This document shows positions 1 to 11,252 of a DNA stretch of 64,000 nucleotides, piece after piece. The number at the start of each line of letters is the position of its first letter. Position 1 is the first letter of the stretch. A program made the position numbers and the translations under genes. Source of the DNA: Piscicola geometra (Eukaryota > Annelida > Clitellata > Hirudinida > Piscicolidae). The notes under the pieces were generated by a model. That model made no database searches. It was given only the letters and a program-made list of their open reading frames with translations, and was not told the origin of the DNA. The stretch is taken from NCBI GenBank assembly GCA_943735955.1, contig OX030957.1, forward strand, positions 6,928,757-6,992,756. The letters run 5' to 3'.

Positions 1-2250
1 AAATCCTCGCCATAACACTTTCATTCATTCAAAACCTGTAATCATCTTGTATAATGGATACAAAACATAGCACTAAGCCATACATTGTTGCTTCCTGTTG
101 CAACGGAAAGCTTACAATGCCTGCCTCCACTAACCGTTATATTTTAACCTCTATACAAATAATATGGTTATACAACTTTAATAAAAAATATAAATTTTAT
201 AATTTTTGAAAGATTTAATTTAATTTAAACTATTTCAAATAAGTTGATTTAGTTTTATTTAATCTCTCTTATAGAGGCCAAAAGATCCTCAGTGGCTAAA
301 CCGCTAATTTAAACAAATAAATGGACCTCCCTCTTTACAGCAAGACCCTTTCTAAAACATCTTCAAGCATCCTAATTGCCAAATCCTTTGATGAATTCTT
401 AATACCTTTACGACAACATTTTCACAAACATATTCTTTCAATGCAGCCTTTCAAAAGTGGCTTAATTGATATATAACTAGACTTCCAGATGTATGTATGA
501 ATTATTAGATTCTATAATCATATATATCCATACTTATGTATATCGATATACATACTTAAACCCATAGATTTGAATACTTTGATCTAGATGGAATAACAAT
601 ATAGAAGACTAACATAGAGGTATTTCATATGCATTCTATCACTGAAAATGCAGGTGATAAAATGGAAATATTTTCCTAGCGGTATATAAGGAGAGGTGCA
701 AGTGTTAAAGTCATATCACTTTCCATCTTTCTTCGTCTCGCATCATCGCATTGATTTTACCAAGAGCCTAAATATTTTGCGGCAAGTTTAGAGATTTGAA
801 CTGAAGTTTGAATTTGTTCTGCGCTTTGGAAATTCAACTTTTCCAGTTTGAAGCGGCTGATCATCTCAGGAGAAGCGGATACTTCGCACCTACAATACTT
901 TAAAATCAATTATACTCTCAATTTTATTTTACAAATTAATTAAACAACACATTATTTTAGTTATAGAGATATTATAACCATGAATACTAAAGAAAATAGT
1001 AAAATTATAAATAATAATAATAATATAAATAATAGTGAAGACCAAGCAGGTGTAGCTGTGGTCGAAGGAGGAGAGTGGATGAGAGGGATGGTGATGAACT
1101 GGCAACGAGGTTTGTGACGTTTTGTGCTGCAACTCAAACATCTATTGAACGTCTCTCTCATGCATCAATCGTTCAATAGCACTTTATTGGATTTATATTA
1201 CAAATCTCAATAAATTTCATTTAATAATCGCACTTTATTGCGTTTGAACATTTAAGACAAACTTTTATAATTCACAAAAAAATTTACTCTTTATTAATAA
1301 GTGAATATTTTTTTACTCCATTTTAATATTAATTCTTTTAAATCAAGCATGTAACTTTATATTTGACCTTTAACTTTAACGCCACACTTCAAAGCAATGC
1401 AACGCAATCTTGCGCATCTATTGAATCTTCAACGCCTGTGCATTACACACTTTCCATCTTCAAAGAACCGCTTTATCAAAAAGCAAAATATTATGCAACA
1501 GTTCGCGGTAGCTTTTTAAAAATCTATTCGCATCTTTCAAGCCTTCGAATCCGTTATAGATTCCGCACACTTCCAATAAATCCTTTAAATTATTGGCATA
1601 GAGACGGCAGACTTTGATCTATCAAAACGTTTGCCTCTCTTCATGCCATGGCATAATCCGCGATAGAATTCAAAAAAATCGCTTATTGATTTTAAAGTTT
1701 TTCTATGAATTTCAAAGTAGCTTTTTTACAGTTACGTAATTTAAGATTCACTGTTTTATGCTTGTGCCTTAGATTAGACTTTTACAAGCGTTTAAAATCG
1801 GCGAATTTAATTGTATTTTAGAGTTTACGAAATTAACGAGAAAATCAATTTTTAAAGATTAATTATATTCATAAAAAATCCTATAAATATTTTTTACAAC
1901 TTTTATTAAATAGGATACTTATCAACTTTGAAAAAGTGTGAAAGTACAATCTTTAGGCTTTCGTCCAATCGATACGCTCAAATACAAGCACATCATGATC
2001 TGTGTCGAGCAGATCTTCAGTTTATAGACCTGCCACCTCTTCTTTTATTATACCACTTGCATCTCACCTCTTCCACCAGTCAACGCTCTCTTAATACGTA
2101 ACACACAGTACACTGGTCCTTATAAAAAGCCCAGTTCCTTCTGGATTATTTACTTCTACTTTTCTCTTGCTTTGGCTTTCAGATTTAAGCGCAGTTATTT
2201 TGCAGTTATTTTTCCTCTGTCGACTTTTGTGATACTCAATTTAAAAGTTA
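1..2250. other. AT-rich intergenic region, no gene recognised
   Basis: No conserved protein or RNA gene was recognised on either strand. The stretch is AT-rich with short non-conserved open frames only. A TATATAAG box at 683-690 and a second TATAAAAA box at 2121-2128 are the only promoter-like words I can point to. It may hold upstream exons or regulatory DNA of the homeobox gene that starts at 2254. Confidence 0.5.
2121..2128 (+). promoter_or_regulatory. Candidate TATA box of the homeobox gene
   Basis: TATAAAAA lies about 130 bases upstream of the first in-frame ATG (2254) of the homeobox gene, a spacing compatible with a short 5' leader. This is a motif match only; no initiator or transcript evidence is available. 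Confidence 0.3.
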
Positions 2251-2253
2251 ACA

Positions 2254-3708
2254 ATGAATTTTGTATTCTTTGCAGGCATGCAACAGAGGCAGATGCTGAT
2301 GCTTCAACAACATCATCAGCAACTCCACGCACAACTACGCACACACGTACAAACACAGCAACACTCACAATTGCACTACCCTCCACAACAACAACAACAA
2401 CACCCCATTGCATCCTCCTCCACAACCTCCCAACTCATCGTTGGCGACAACAAAAACAACAACAAAACCTGCTTGCCAGTCTGGAAAAGAGAAGCTCTCG
2501 AAACAGCCTTCGCAGCCAACCACTACCCAGACAAACAGACCAAGTCTAGACTGAAGGAAAGTCTAGACTTGACAGAGGCTCGTCTAGACGTCTGGTTCCA
2601 GAACAGACGTGCCAAATACAGACGCGCCATGCACACGCGCAAGAGGCCTGGACGACCCTCCCTGGCATGCCCTCCATCCTCCTGTGAGGGGGAACCCATC
2701 GAAGTGGAAGTGAGGGTGGAGGCAGATGAGGAGAAGGGGGAGAGGGGAGTGTGGGAAGGTGAAGAGGGAAACATGAAAGGAAAGAAGAGGATGAAGATTC
2801 ACACGGAGCTCGCCACAGCCAGCACCAAAGCTTCCACAGGTGAGTTTTCTTATGATTATTCAACTAACGCCCTCACATCCATCAAACAGGAACCCACTAG
2901 TTCACTAGGCTCAAGCGAGGGTGATGATGATGATTGCGGCAGACAAGTTGATGACGAGGCAGAAAGAAATAAACACTTGACGTATTGCCATGACGATGGT
3001 CTCGAAGCAACGGCATCAACTGGCAGAGTTCCAACTCTTTCTCCCATCCACAAGACTCCAACAGCTGCACGCAGACGTCTCTTCGACTCTCCATTATGCA
3101 CCAAGACATCCACCAAGCCCCTGCACTCCACTCCCTTCGCTCCTCCAACACTTCCACAACGACAAACGCTGCAGCAACAATACCTTCACCGTCATCAACA
3201 ACTACAACAACATCAACAGAGCCTACTACTACAACAACATCAACAGAGCCTACTACTACAACAACAACAAAACATTCTGAAACAACAAGTATTCCATCGC
3301 CAACAAGCTTACCTACAACATTTTCAACAGAATCAGCTTTTAATTCAACAACATCATCAACAACAATTACCCTACAACTACATCAAAACAGAAGATCTTT
3401 CCAATTCTAACAACTCAAAAATATCTTCTCCCTTCACAATCTCAAGCCTTCTAGCACTAAGCAATAACAACTCCAACAATAACAACTCCAACAACAACTC
3501 CAACAACAACTCCAACAGCAACAACAACTCCAACAGCAACAACTCCAACAACAACAACAACTCCAACAGCAACAACTTGACAGTCGACAGCGGCTATTCC
3601 TCGATGAACCAATCGCAAAACAAAGATACTCACGATGCATGCAAAAGCAACGCTGCAACAAATCTAAGAAAAAAGAAGGACTTTAGCATTAGCAGCCTTT
3701 TAAGTTGA
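2254..3708 (+). CDS. Divergent paired-class homeobox protein, UNC-4/UNCX-like
   Basis: Predicted nuclear transcription factor of 484 residues in one open frame. A homeodomain occupies residues 67-126 (nt 2452-2631). It keeps the core L16, F20, W48, F49, Q50, N51 and R53 ([11 protein letters not shown]), and HYPD resembles paired-class proteins. The N-terminal arm is unusual: KTCL replaces the usual RTxF. After the homeodomain, a PGRP...C.GEP motif followed by a charged segment resembles the tail behind the UNC-4/UNCX homeodomain, which is why I favour that family. Two eh1-type Groucho-binding motifs, FTISSLL (394-400) and FSISSLL (477-483), are visible, the second ending one residue before the stop. 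The rest is Q-rich and N/S-rich. The sequence before nt 2275 reads like a 3' splice site, so translation may start at M9 or in an upstream exon. Homeobox call strong; family call moderate. Confidence 0.8.
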   Translation: MNFVFFAGMQQRQMLMLQQHHQQLHAQLRTHVQTQQHSQLHYPPQQQQQHPIASSSTTSQLIVGDNKNNNKTCLPVWKREALETAFAANHYPDKQTKSRLKESLDLTEARLDVWFQNRRAKYRRAMHTRKRPGRPSLACPPSSCEGEPIEVEVRVEADEEKGERGVWEGEEGNMKGKKRMKIHTELATASTKASTGEFSYDYSTNALTSIKQEPTSSLGSSEGDDDDCGRQVDDEAERNKHLTYCHDDGLEATASTGRVPTLSPIHKTPTAARRRLFDSPLCTKTSTKPLHSTPFAPPTLPQRQTLQQQYLHRHQQLQQHQQSLLLQQHQQSLLLQQQQNILKQQVFHRQQAYLQHFQQNQLLIQQHHQQQLPYNYIKTEDLSNSNNSKISSPFTISSLLALSNNNSNNNNSNNNSNNNSNSNNNSNSNNSNNNNNSNSNNLTVDSGYSSMNQSQNKDTHDACKSNAATNLRKKKDFSISSLLS

Positions 3709-3916
3709 ATCTACCGATGAATCCTCTCACAGTATTTATTGGAAATACATATTTTCCCTCTTAGTTCCCTGCGACTGTTTCACTCCACAGAACCAACAGT
3801 TGCAGATTCCCTTTCCATTTGTATTTAAATTTGACTGATTATTATCTAGATTGTAAATATTGAATGTATATACATTTTTACCTTCATTTTGTGATACTTA
3901 TCGGTTTTTCTTTTTT

Positions 3917-3922
3917 AATAAA
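3917..3922 (+). terminator. Poly(A) signal of the homeobox gene
   Basis: AATAAA sits about 210 bases after the homeobox stop codon in AT-rich DNA. It is the first canonical hexamer downstream on this strand. Confidence 0.5.
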
Positions 3923-3924
3923 AT

Positions 3925-4620
3925 TTTAAACTTATGCTGGAGTTCAACAAAAAATAATTTAAATGCTATTTGCCATTATAGATCTTTAAAATATATTTGA
4001 TACTTTATTCCTTTATAAAAAATGCATTAACAAAGATATAGAGAATACGAGGTAGGAAAGAGAACCAGAACATACTTTAGAATTGTAAGAAAACGCTTTA
4101 GCAGGAATTAATAGATATTTAGAAGGCGTGAATCAATGGCGAGATGAAATTATTAATAAGTAAATCTTTGAGAGAACAAATTTGGTCGTTTCAAAAATAT
4201 TTGGTACCCAGAGATGGCCATGATTGAAATCGCAAGCGTAAAATTGAACATTTTCAAAATGTGTTTAAATTCATGGAGAACTCAATAATATAGGTAATTT
4301 AAAGCATTCAGTTATTGGTTGATAGGCTGTAGTTCCTTATAAGCTGAGAGATACAATACAAAACAATACAACGAAAAATATTATTAACGTGGCGCAAACA
4401 CGAACGAGCTTCAAGACCACAGATGTAATGTCTTGATTGAAAACCTTAAAGTGCGCTGTAGCTGCGCTGAAAGAATCCTTAAAATTATATTTCGAAGGTG
4501 AACTTTGAATGCAAGATGAATGTTCTCGAAGGCATTTACATTAAGTGGAGAGTGATTAAGTAGAATTTTCAGAGACTCAGCAAACTCTAATTAAATTTGA
4601 TTTGAATTTAATTATAATTT
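3925..4620. other. Intergenic gap between convergent genes
   Basis: The gap separates the 3' ends of the homeobox gene (+) and the SH2-pseudokinase gene (-). No gene is seen. TTTATT near 4003 is a possible minus-strand poly(A) signal. Bases 4391-4424 resemble the central body of the SINE family found at 12943 and 35192 (gtggcg, cgaacgagcttc and agaccac in order), suggesting an old fragment. Confidence 0.4.
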
Positions 4621-4623
4621 AAT

Positions 4624-7600
4624 TTAGCTTTCGTTGGCAACCTTGTACTTATTCCTGGTGAACTTCTTCTGCAGACTTCTCCTCCAACTCTTGTTGCTGT
4701 CCAGGTCGTCGTTGCTGCCACTGGTGACGTTGTTGTTGATGTGGTTGTTGTGGTAGTTGTTGTTGTTGATGTGATTGTTGTTGTGGTTGTTGCAAAAAGC
4801 ATTGTTATTTAAAGAAATTAGTTGGTCGGAGTTGTTATGATTCTTACTGTTATTATTATTATTATTGTCGTTGTTAGTGATATATTTAGTTTCGTAGTCG
4901 TTTTCAAAGATGGTCGACTGGTTGAGTGGGAGAGGGTTGGGTTGTGATAGTAGTTTTTGAAGTAGTTGCTGGTTCAATTGTCGCTGCAGATACACCCGTC
5001 GTAAGCGTTTGTCGAGTGGTAGTTGTCCTGTTGCTTGTGTTGTTGCTTGTGTTGTTACTTGTTCTGTTACTTGTTCTGTTGCATCCTGCTTGAAACTCTT
5101 ATACTTCCAGTCATACTGTAGCTGCTTGAACCCATCTTTTTTATTATTATTTTTGTTCTCATCATTATTGTTATTATTTATATGATTCTTTAAACGATCA
5201 TCTTCCTTGCTACCAGCATGCACCTTGGTGTTCTTCTTGGGGCTCTTCGTGCTGAAGGCTGCAACGATGGAGTGACTGCGCTCCTTGGCAGCCTCTGTCG
5301 AGAGGTGGATCGGCAAGAGTTGTTTGGTGCGGTTGTGTTGTTGTTGCTGTTGCTGGTGTTGTTGCTGTTGTTGCTGTTGCTGGTGTTGTTGCTGTTGCTG
5401 TTGTTGGTGTTGTTGCTGTTGTTGTTGCTGTTGTTGTTGGCTGGACTTGCACCTTTCAGCGGTTGGTGGCTTAGAGTTAAATGAGAAGGGGTTATGATTA
5501 TGATTGTTGTTTTTATTGCAAGTGACGTCATTAGTGCTGATGGAGATTCTGACATTGTTGTTGTTGATGTTGTTGTTGTTACGGGTCCTGATGACGCTGT
5601 TGTACCACTCTGACGTATCATCAGACATCCTCCTCACGTGAGCGTCCACGATCGGAGACTTCCTATTGGTTGTCAGAGAAGCAACGCTTTGAATCTTATT
5701 GGCTGAAGTGAGACTTTCAGGCAGCCAATAGAACGGCTTAAAACTCGAAGTAGATTGTGATAGGCTGACGAGTTTTCTTTTCAAAGACGCAAACGAAGGT
5801 CGTCGTTTGGGATTGGCTGCCCAACAGTCCAGCAGACACGAATACACTTCAAAGGGACAAAACTCCGGCTTTTCGAGCCTGCCCCCCTCGAGGACAAAGA
5901 TGGCGGCCTCTGAGGAAGAGAGGGCGTGGAAGGGCTTGGAGGGGCAGTGCACCTCCCACACCAGCACTCCAAACGCCCACACGTCAGCCTTGCTCGAGTA
6001 GTGCAAGGATCGGAGTACTTCTGGAGGCAGCCTCTTCAACCTCACCATCTCCTCCCCCCCTCCCCTGTACTCATCATCCTCGCCCACCCTTCGCGCCATC
6101 GAAAAGTCCACCTGGCGAGAGGAAAAGAATAATTAAATTAAAATATCGAGTCAATTATTACGATTTAAATTATGTTAATTTGTTTTAATTTTATAATTAT
6201 CCCAATTTGCGGAACCTCCACCCACCAGCTTCAGCCTGCCCTCCTTGCTGCCTGCCTCAGGGAAGTGGCTGCAGAGGTGGAAGGAGGAGGGAGAGAGGTT
6301 GCGCAACAAGACGAACCTGCAACTTTCCAGATACTCCATTGCAGAGACTACCTGTGGGTGGTTGCTAATTGATTAGATCATTAAAAAAGGGAATAAGTTT
6401 TTGTTTTTTGTAATTTTCTGAATTTAAAGAGGAGATATCCAACTACAGCCAGCTTACACCCGTTTATCCATTCTAATAAATACATCGTCTCCCCCAGTGC
6501 ATCCTACGCACACACCTGGATGCAGAGATCGAAGCAGACCGCTGCATCAGACGGTTCGGCTCGGTCAGCCAAGACGTCCTTGAGGCTCCTGCCGCTGAAG
6601 CTCTCGCTGATGGCGTACATGCAGTCGGCAAGATCAATGACGCCCAGCAGACACAGCAGGTTGTCGTGCTTCAAGGAGGAGACCAGGTTGGCTTGATCGA
6701 TGAAGTCCAGGTGCCTGATGAGGCGTTGTGAGGAGGAGGAAGAAAAGTGGCCGACCTTGGAGAAGACTTGCACGCAGACGTCGATGCCGTTCATGAGGCC
6801 TGCACATGTGATGAGACCTGTCGTCTCGTTAGTGCACACGATGCTGTCCGTCAGTCTTACTGCCTCCCTCGATACGGACAGTGTCCGGTCGTAGTGGATG
6901 CCTTCGCTGATGGGCGTGCCTGCGTGTTTGAGCGGGACCCGCAGCCTGCTCACCAGTCCTCCTCCGTTCAACTTGAAGTGCTCCACCAAGTCAACGAGGT
7001 ACGCGAACGTTCTCCCATCGCCCTCGATCGAGAAACTCTCAGTGCTGTCGAGCACGATGTTGTAGTGCACGACTCTCGCATGCATTTGTGTGGTGTACAC
7101 TGACATGATGTACGCTACTTCAGAACCACGTCCCCTCCTTCCCCCCCTCAACAACCCCTCAGGTATGTTTCCAGCGGAACCAAGCCCATACACCACGAAG
7201 GCACCCTCGAGGCCCTCATGCGTCAGGAAGATGGACGCCTGGAGGGGGGTCAGTGGAACTGGGTAGAACCAGTCCATGGCGCTGTGGTCTTTGTAGAGGT
7301 GCATCAGGTGGCTGTGGTTGTAGTTGTAGGGCAGCAAGATGCTGTCGCCCTGCTTGTCGACGAAGTGGTGGAAGTGCAGGGCAGTGCAGGCGCTTGGAGG
7401 AACTCCGATGGCGCTATTATGATTGATATTATTATTATTATTATAGTTACCGTTATTATTCATATTACTTTTGTTTCTGCAGACTTGCATGTCAGCATCA
7501 ACTACATCATTAACAAGAGCATCATCATCATCATGATAATCATCACCTTTCTCGTGATTTTTCTTATAAACATCATCACAATCACCACCAGCAGCATCGT

Positions 7601-10397
7601 CATCAGCAGCAGCTGATAATGACGTAGTTCCATCACAAACGAAACCACCCAAGCTCCACTGACTTGTGGTGGCTGTCGTAACGGCCTCACTCTTGCACTT
7701 CTCAAGCACCACTGCTTCCTTCCTGCAGATGCTGTTGAACTTCTCAATGTTCAACTTGACGCTTCCAACCTTGGCACTGCACTGTGCAGTGGTGTTGATG
7801 TTGTTGTTGATGTTGGTGGTGGCTGAGTCAGTGTTGTGGTTAGGGACACTAGTGATGACCACAGCTGTAGTATTAGTCGTAGTACCATTAGCAGTAGTAT
7901 TAGTTGTAGTACCATTAGCAGTAGTATTAGTTGTAGTACCATTAGCAGTAGTATCAGTTGTAGTACCATTAGCAGTAGTATCAGTTGTAGTACCATTAGC
8001 AGTAGTACTAGTTGCTTTATTTGCTTCAATGTCAGCAGTGACAGCAACAGGAGACGAAGTAACTACAGCGTTTGGAATTTGTGCATTATTGCGGTTTTTA
8101 TCATTTAATTGTTTGTTACTCTTTTTGTTAATGTTGTCGTTGTTGATGTTGTCGTTGTTGATGTTGCTGTTGTTGTTGGAAGAGGCACTTTTGAGGAGCA
8201 GCACAACAGAATTTGAAATCATCACCAACAACTCCTTCTGGCGTACGACCTTCAAGTCACCCAAGCCTCCATCACCCCTGCTTTTTACCCCACCCCCCTT
8301 GCCCCTCCCCTTCACTTTTAAACCACTCGACAAACCACCCGCCCCCTGTACACCCTCCCTCACGTTTCCAATATGCTCGTACAGTGGATCTTGTAGGGGG
8401 CTTCCGTTGTAACACACTATGCCGTCATACGCGTCATCATCATCAATATCGTCGTCATCGTCATCATCATCGTCGTCATCATTATCATCATCATCATCAT
8501 CCTCTTCATCACTGCTATTTTCTTTCGTTCTTGAAGGCTTTGGCAGTTTAATTTGATCTCTTTCAGATGCGTGTGTACTTTTCCCGCCATGGAAGAAGGC
8601 ATCATCATCATCACCATCATGATTAAAACCATTCTTCATCGGTTTATCACCACCCCCATCATTATCAGCACTTCTTCTAGTTAAGTTTGCGCTTTTAGAA
8701 TGACCGAAAACATCATCATCATCACCACCAACACCCCTTATGACGTCATCCTTGAAACATATCTCGTCGTACTTGTCACTGCTGTTCTCCGCTTGTTTAT
8801 GCATTTCAGCTAGTATTGCAGTATTCTTGTTATTTTTATTTGTTGTAGTAGTAGTAGTAGTAGTAATAATAGTATTAGTAGTAGTAGTATTAGTATTAGT
8901 ATTAGTAGTAGTACTAGTAGTAGTTTTGCTGTTGTTAGTTGTAGAAGAGATGATGGAAGTATTTTGAGTAGTTGTAGTATCAGTATTCTTAGTAATTTCA
9001 ATACTTGTGACATTATTACTAATGGTACTACCGTTAGACATATTACTATCCTTTCTACTACTACCACTACTATCAGCACCATTTTTCTCATTCTCTTTTT
9101 TTTGGACATGATAATAGTTGCCAACGACATCAGAATCATCATCAAAACCTATTTCCACATTCATCTCATCATCATCATCATCATCATTCTCATCAAAATC
9201 AACATCTTCATCTAATCCGTTATCATCATCACCCCCATTATTATTATTACTATTTACAATATTCACTTTGTAGTGAGTCCTGCTATACTTAGTATCATCA
9301 TCATCACCACCACCCCCACCATCATCATCATCAGCACCTCTCGGATGATTATTTATCTCATCTGCAATGCTAATGTTGAAGTCAAGATCAACTTCGTCAT
9401 TGAGGCCATTAGCCACTTCAGCTACACTCTTAAGGACGTTATTATTATTATTATTATCATCATCATCATTATTATTACTATGATTATTATTATCATCATC
9501 ATTATTATTAATATTTTTATTGCTATTAGTAGAATCTTTATTATCATCATTTTTATTGCTGTTATGATTATGATTATGAATATTATCAATAGCATCACTT
9601 CTTTTAATTTCTTCTCTCGCATGCACCTCATTGCCAGCGCAACTATCATCAGGAATCTTCTTGTACAACCTCAACTGCACCACGTCCCCTTTCACTTCCA
9701 GCCACCTCGCTCCACCCTCCTCCAGTGACTTGCCAATTCCTTTTCCAGAACTTTCCGCCTCTTCTTTCTCCACTTTGACGCACGATTGGGATAAGTTCCT
9801 TGGTTTCGGAGGCAGCGGAGGCGGTGGTTTCGTGGAGTTTCTTCTCACCACAACAAACCTGGGATAGATTTTGCGCTTTTTCGAATGCGACCTGTGCACC
9901 GCCTTGTGACTGAGTTTAGTCTGTTTTTTATTGCTTTTATTTTTTACTTTTTTGGTATTCTCTTTGGATTTGGAGTTTTTATTTGTTTTTATGAAATCAC
10001 TGATCTCACATTGGTAAATGTATATGTTCTTGTAAGTGCTGATCAACTCTTTTAGAGGCTTATTCTGCATCATTAGAGTAGGATCCAGAGGTTTGAAGAC
10101 TAAGTCGACATCAGTTTGGTACACATTTCTACTCGTGCAACTGTCAAAATTAACTTTCACATTATTTAATGAACCTTTATAACTCTGGACTTGTGGTTTG
10201 CAGGTGTAATCGATATTTCTAGTTGCTTCATCACCACTGCCACACTCATCTTCTATCTCATCTATCAAGTCATCTAAGGTTGCTTCGGTGCTCTGGTGTG
10301 ACTTGGCTTTTGACTTGTAATAGTTATGAACAATACTGTTAATCTTATGACGTGACAAACTTTTTGACATTTGTGAAAAGGCATTCATCTCCATCAT
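4624..10397 (-). CDS. SH2-domain pseudokinase with very long low-complexity N-terminus
   Basis: Three coding exons, 10397-6516, 6351-6226 and 6111-4624, join in phase 0 with GT/AG borders to give about 1831 residues. Residues 1 to about 1040 are mostly N-, D- and T-rich, with a proline-rich PPPPLPPKPR stretch that could bind SH3 domains and five copies of a nine-residue ANGTTT repeat. An SH2 fold begins near W1043; the FLVRES position reads FVVYG, so the phosphotyrosine-binding Arg is Tyr1070. A tyrosine-kinase-like domain follows (about 1175-1470). There the VAIK Lys is Gln1210, HRD reads LRN (N1312), DFG reads DFS (D kept), and no glycine loop is recognisable. The C-lobe keeps PPE and DVWAFGVLVWE. 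The tail is Q/N-rich. The fold resembles the Csk/Abl/Shark group; the exact subfamily is unknown. Probably a catalytically inactive scaffold (inference). Confidence 0.85.
7859..8008 (-). repeat. 27-bp coding tandem repeat in the pseudokinase gene
   Basis: Five near-identical 27-bp units encode a repeated ANGTTT(D/N)TT peptide inside the low-complexity N-terminal half of the SH2-pseudokinase. Units differ mainly at one codon (Asp or Asn), which suggests recent expansion. Confidence 0.8.
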
Positions 10398-11252
10398 TTA
10401 AACTTAATGTGTTATTCAATTTATTTTTAAACTAATTAATTCGCCCTTTTCCTCCAGTAAGATTTTCAATAAAAATGTATTTTAAAAATATTTTCATGAT
10501 GTTAACTTATTTATAAAACAAATAAGTGAATGTGATTGTAGAAAATAAATATCAACTCATTCAAGCTTCTCAATCTAGACTAACAAAAATTAAAAAGTTG
10601 AAATTAAATATTCTCAACATGAAACAAAACAAAAACTCAAAATTGAACATTTAAATGAGAAAACTTTGCGGAAATCTGCTCTAGTTGTCTGTGTATGATT
10701 TAAAACTGAACTTTCATATGAGAGGCTTGATGAAATCTTAATTGAAAACAGATTTTGAAGTGTATTTTTACAATTTAGACAAACTTGAATTAACTATTAA
10801 AAATATAGATGATAAATCATTTTTATATAAAAGTTCAATTCCTATATTTTCCGCGTCTTAATTAAAAGATAAAATCTAGTTCAAACTGTGTTCACATTTT
10901 TTTATTTCCAATTGAAAGTTTTTTCAAGATTTTTTTATGAATTTATTGATGTTGAGGAATGAAAAATGTCACAAATGAGTTTTAAATGATATCGAAATTC
11001 AATAATCGTGTTAAATAATTTATATAAAGTAAGTTTATAATTTTTAAAACCATCATTCACTACCATTAAAACCTTAAAAAAAACTTATAAATTATACAAA
11101 CAATTGGTACATCATAAATCTTTAAAAATTAACCCTTAAGAATATGTTGTTAATGCAAAATAATTTAAAACGAAAGAGAAATTTTGTTTTAAATAAATAG
11201 AAAATAATTATTATTTAAAGAGGTTAATTAGACATCTTATAGCATCATACAC
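10398..11252. other. AT-rich intergenic region
   Basis: This lies between the 5' end of the SH2-pseudokinase gene and the 3' end of unc-50, both on the minus strand. No open frame or repeat worth naming was seen. It should contain the pseudokinase promoter and any 5' untranslated exon. Confidence 0.4.

Noticed and set aside
2840..2889. GTGAGT...AAACAG looks like a 50-base intron within the homeobox gene
   Set aside because: Removing it shifts the frame and loses the conserved-looking C-terminus with both eh1 motifs; the uninterrupted frame is better.
6504..10397. JAK-family assignment for the SH2-pseudokinase
   Set aside because: There is one kinase-like domain, no FERM domain and a short SH2-kinase linker, which fit cytoplasmic SH2-kinases better than JAK.
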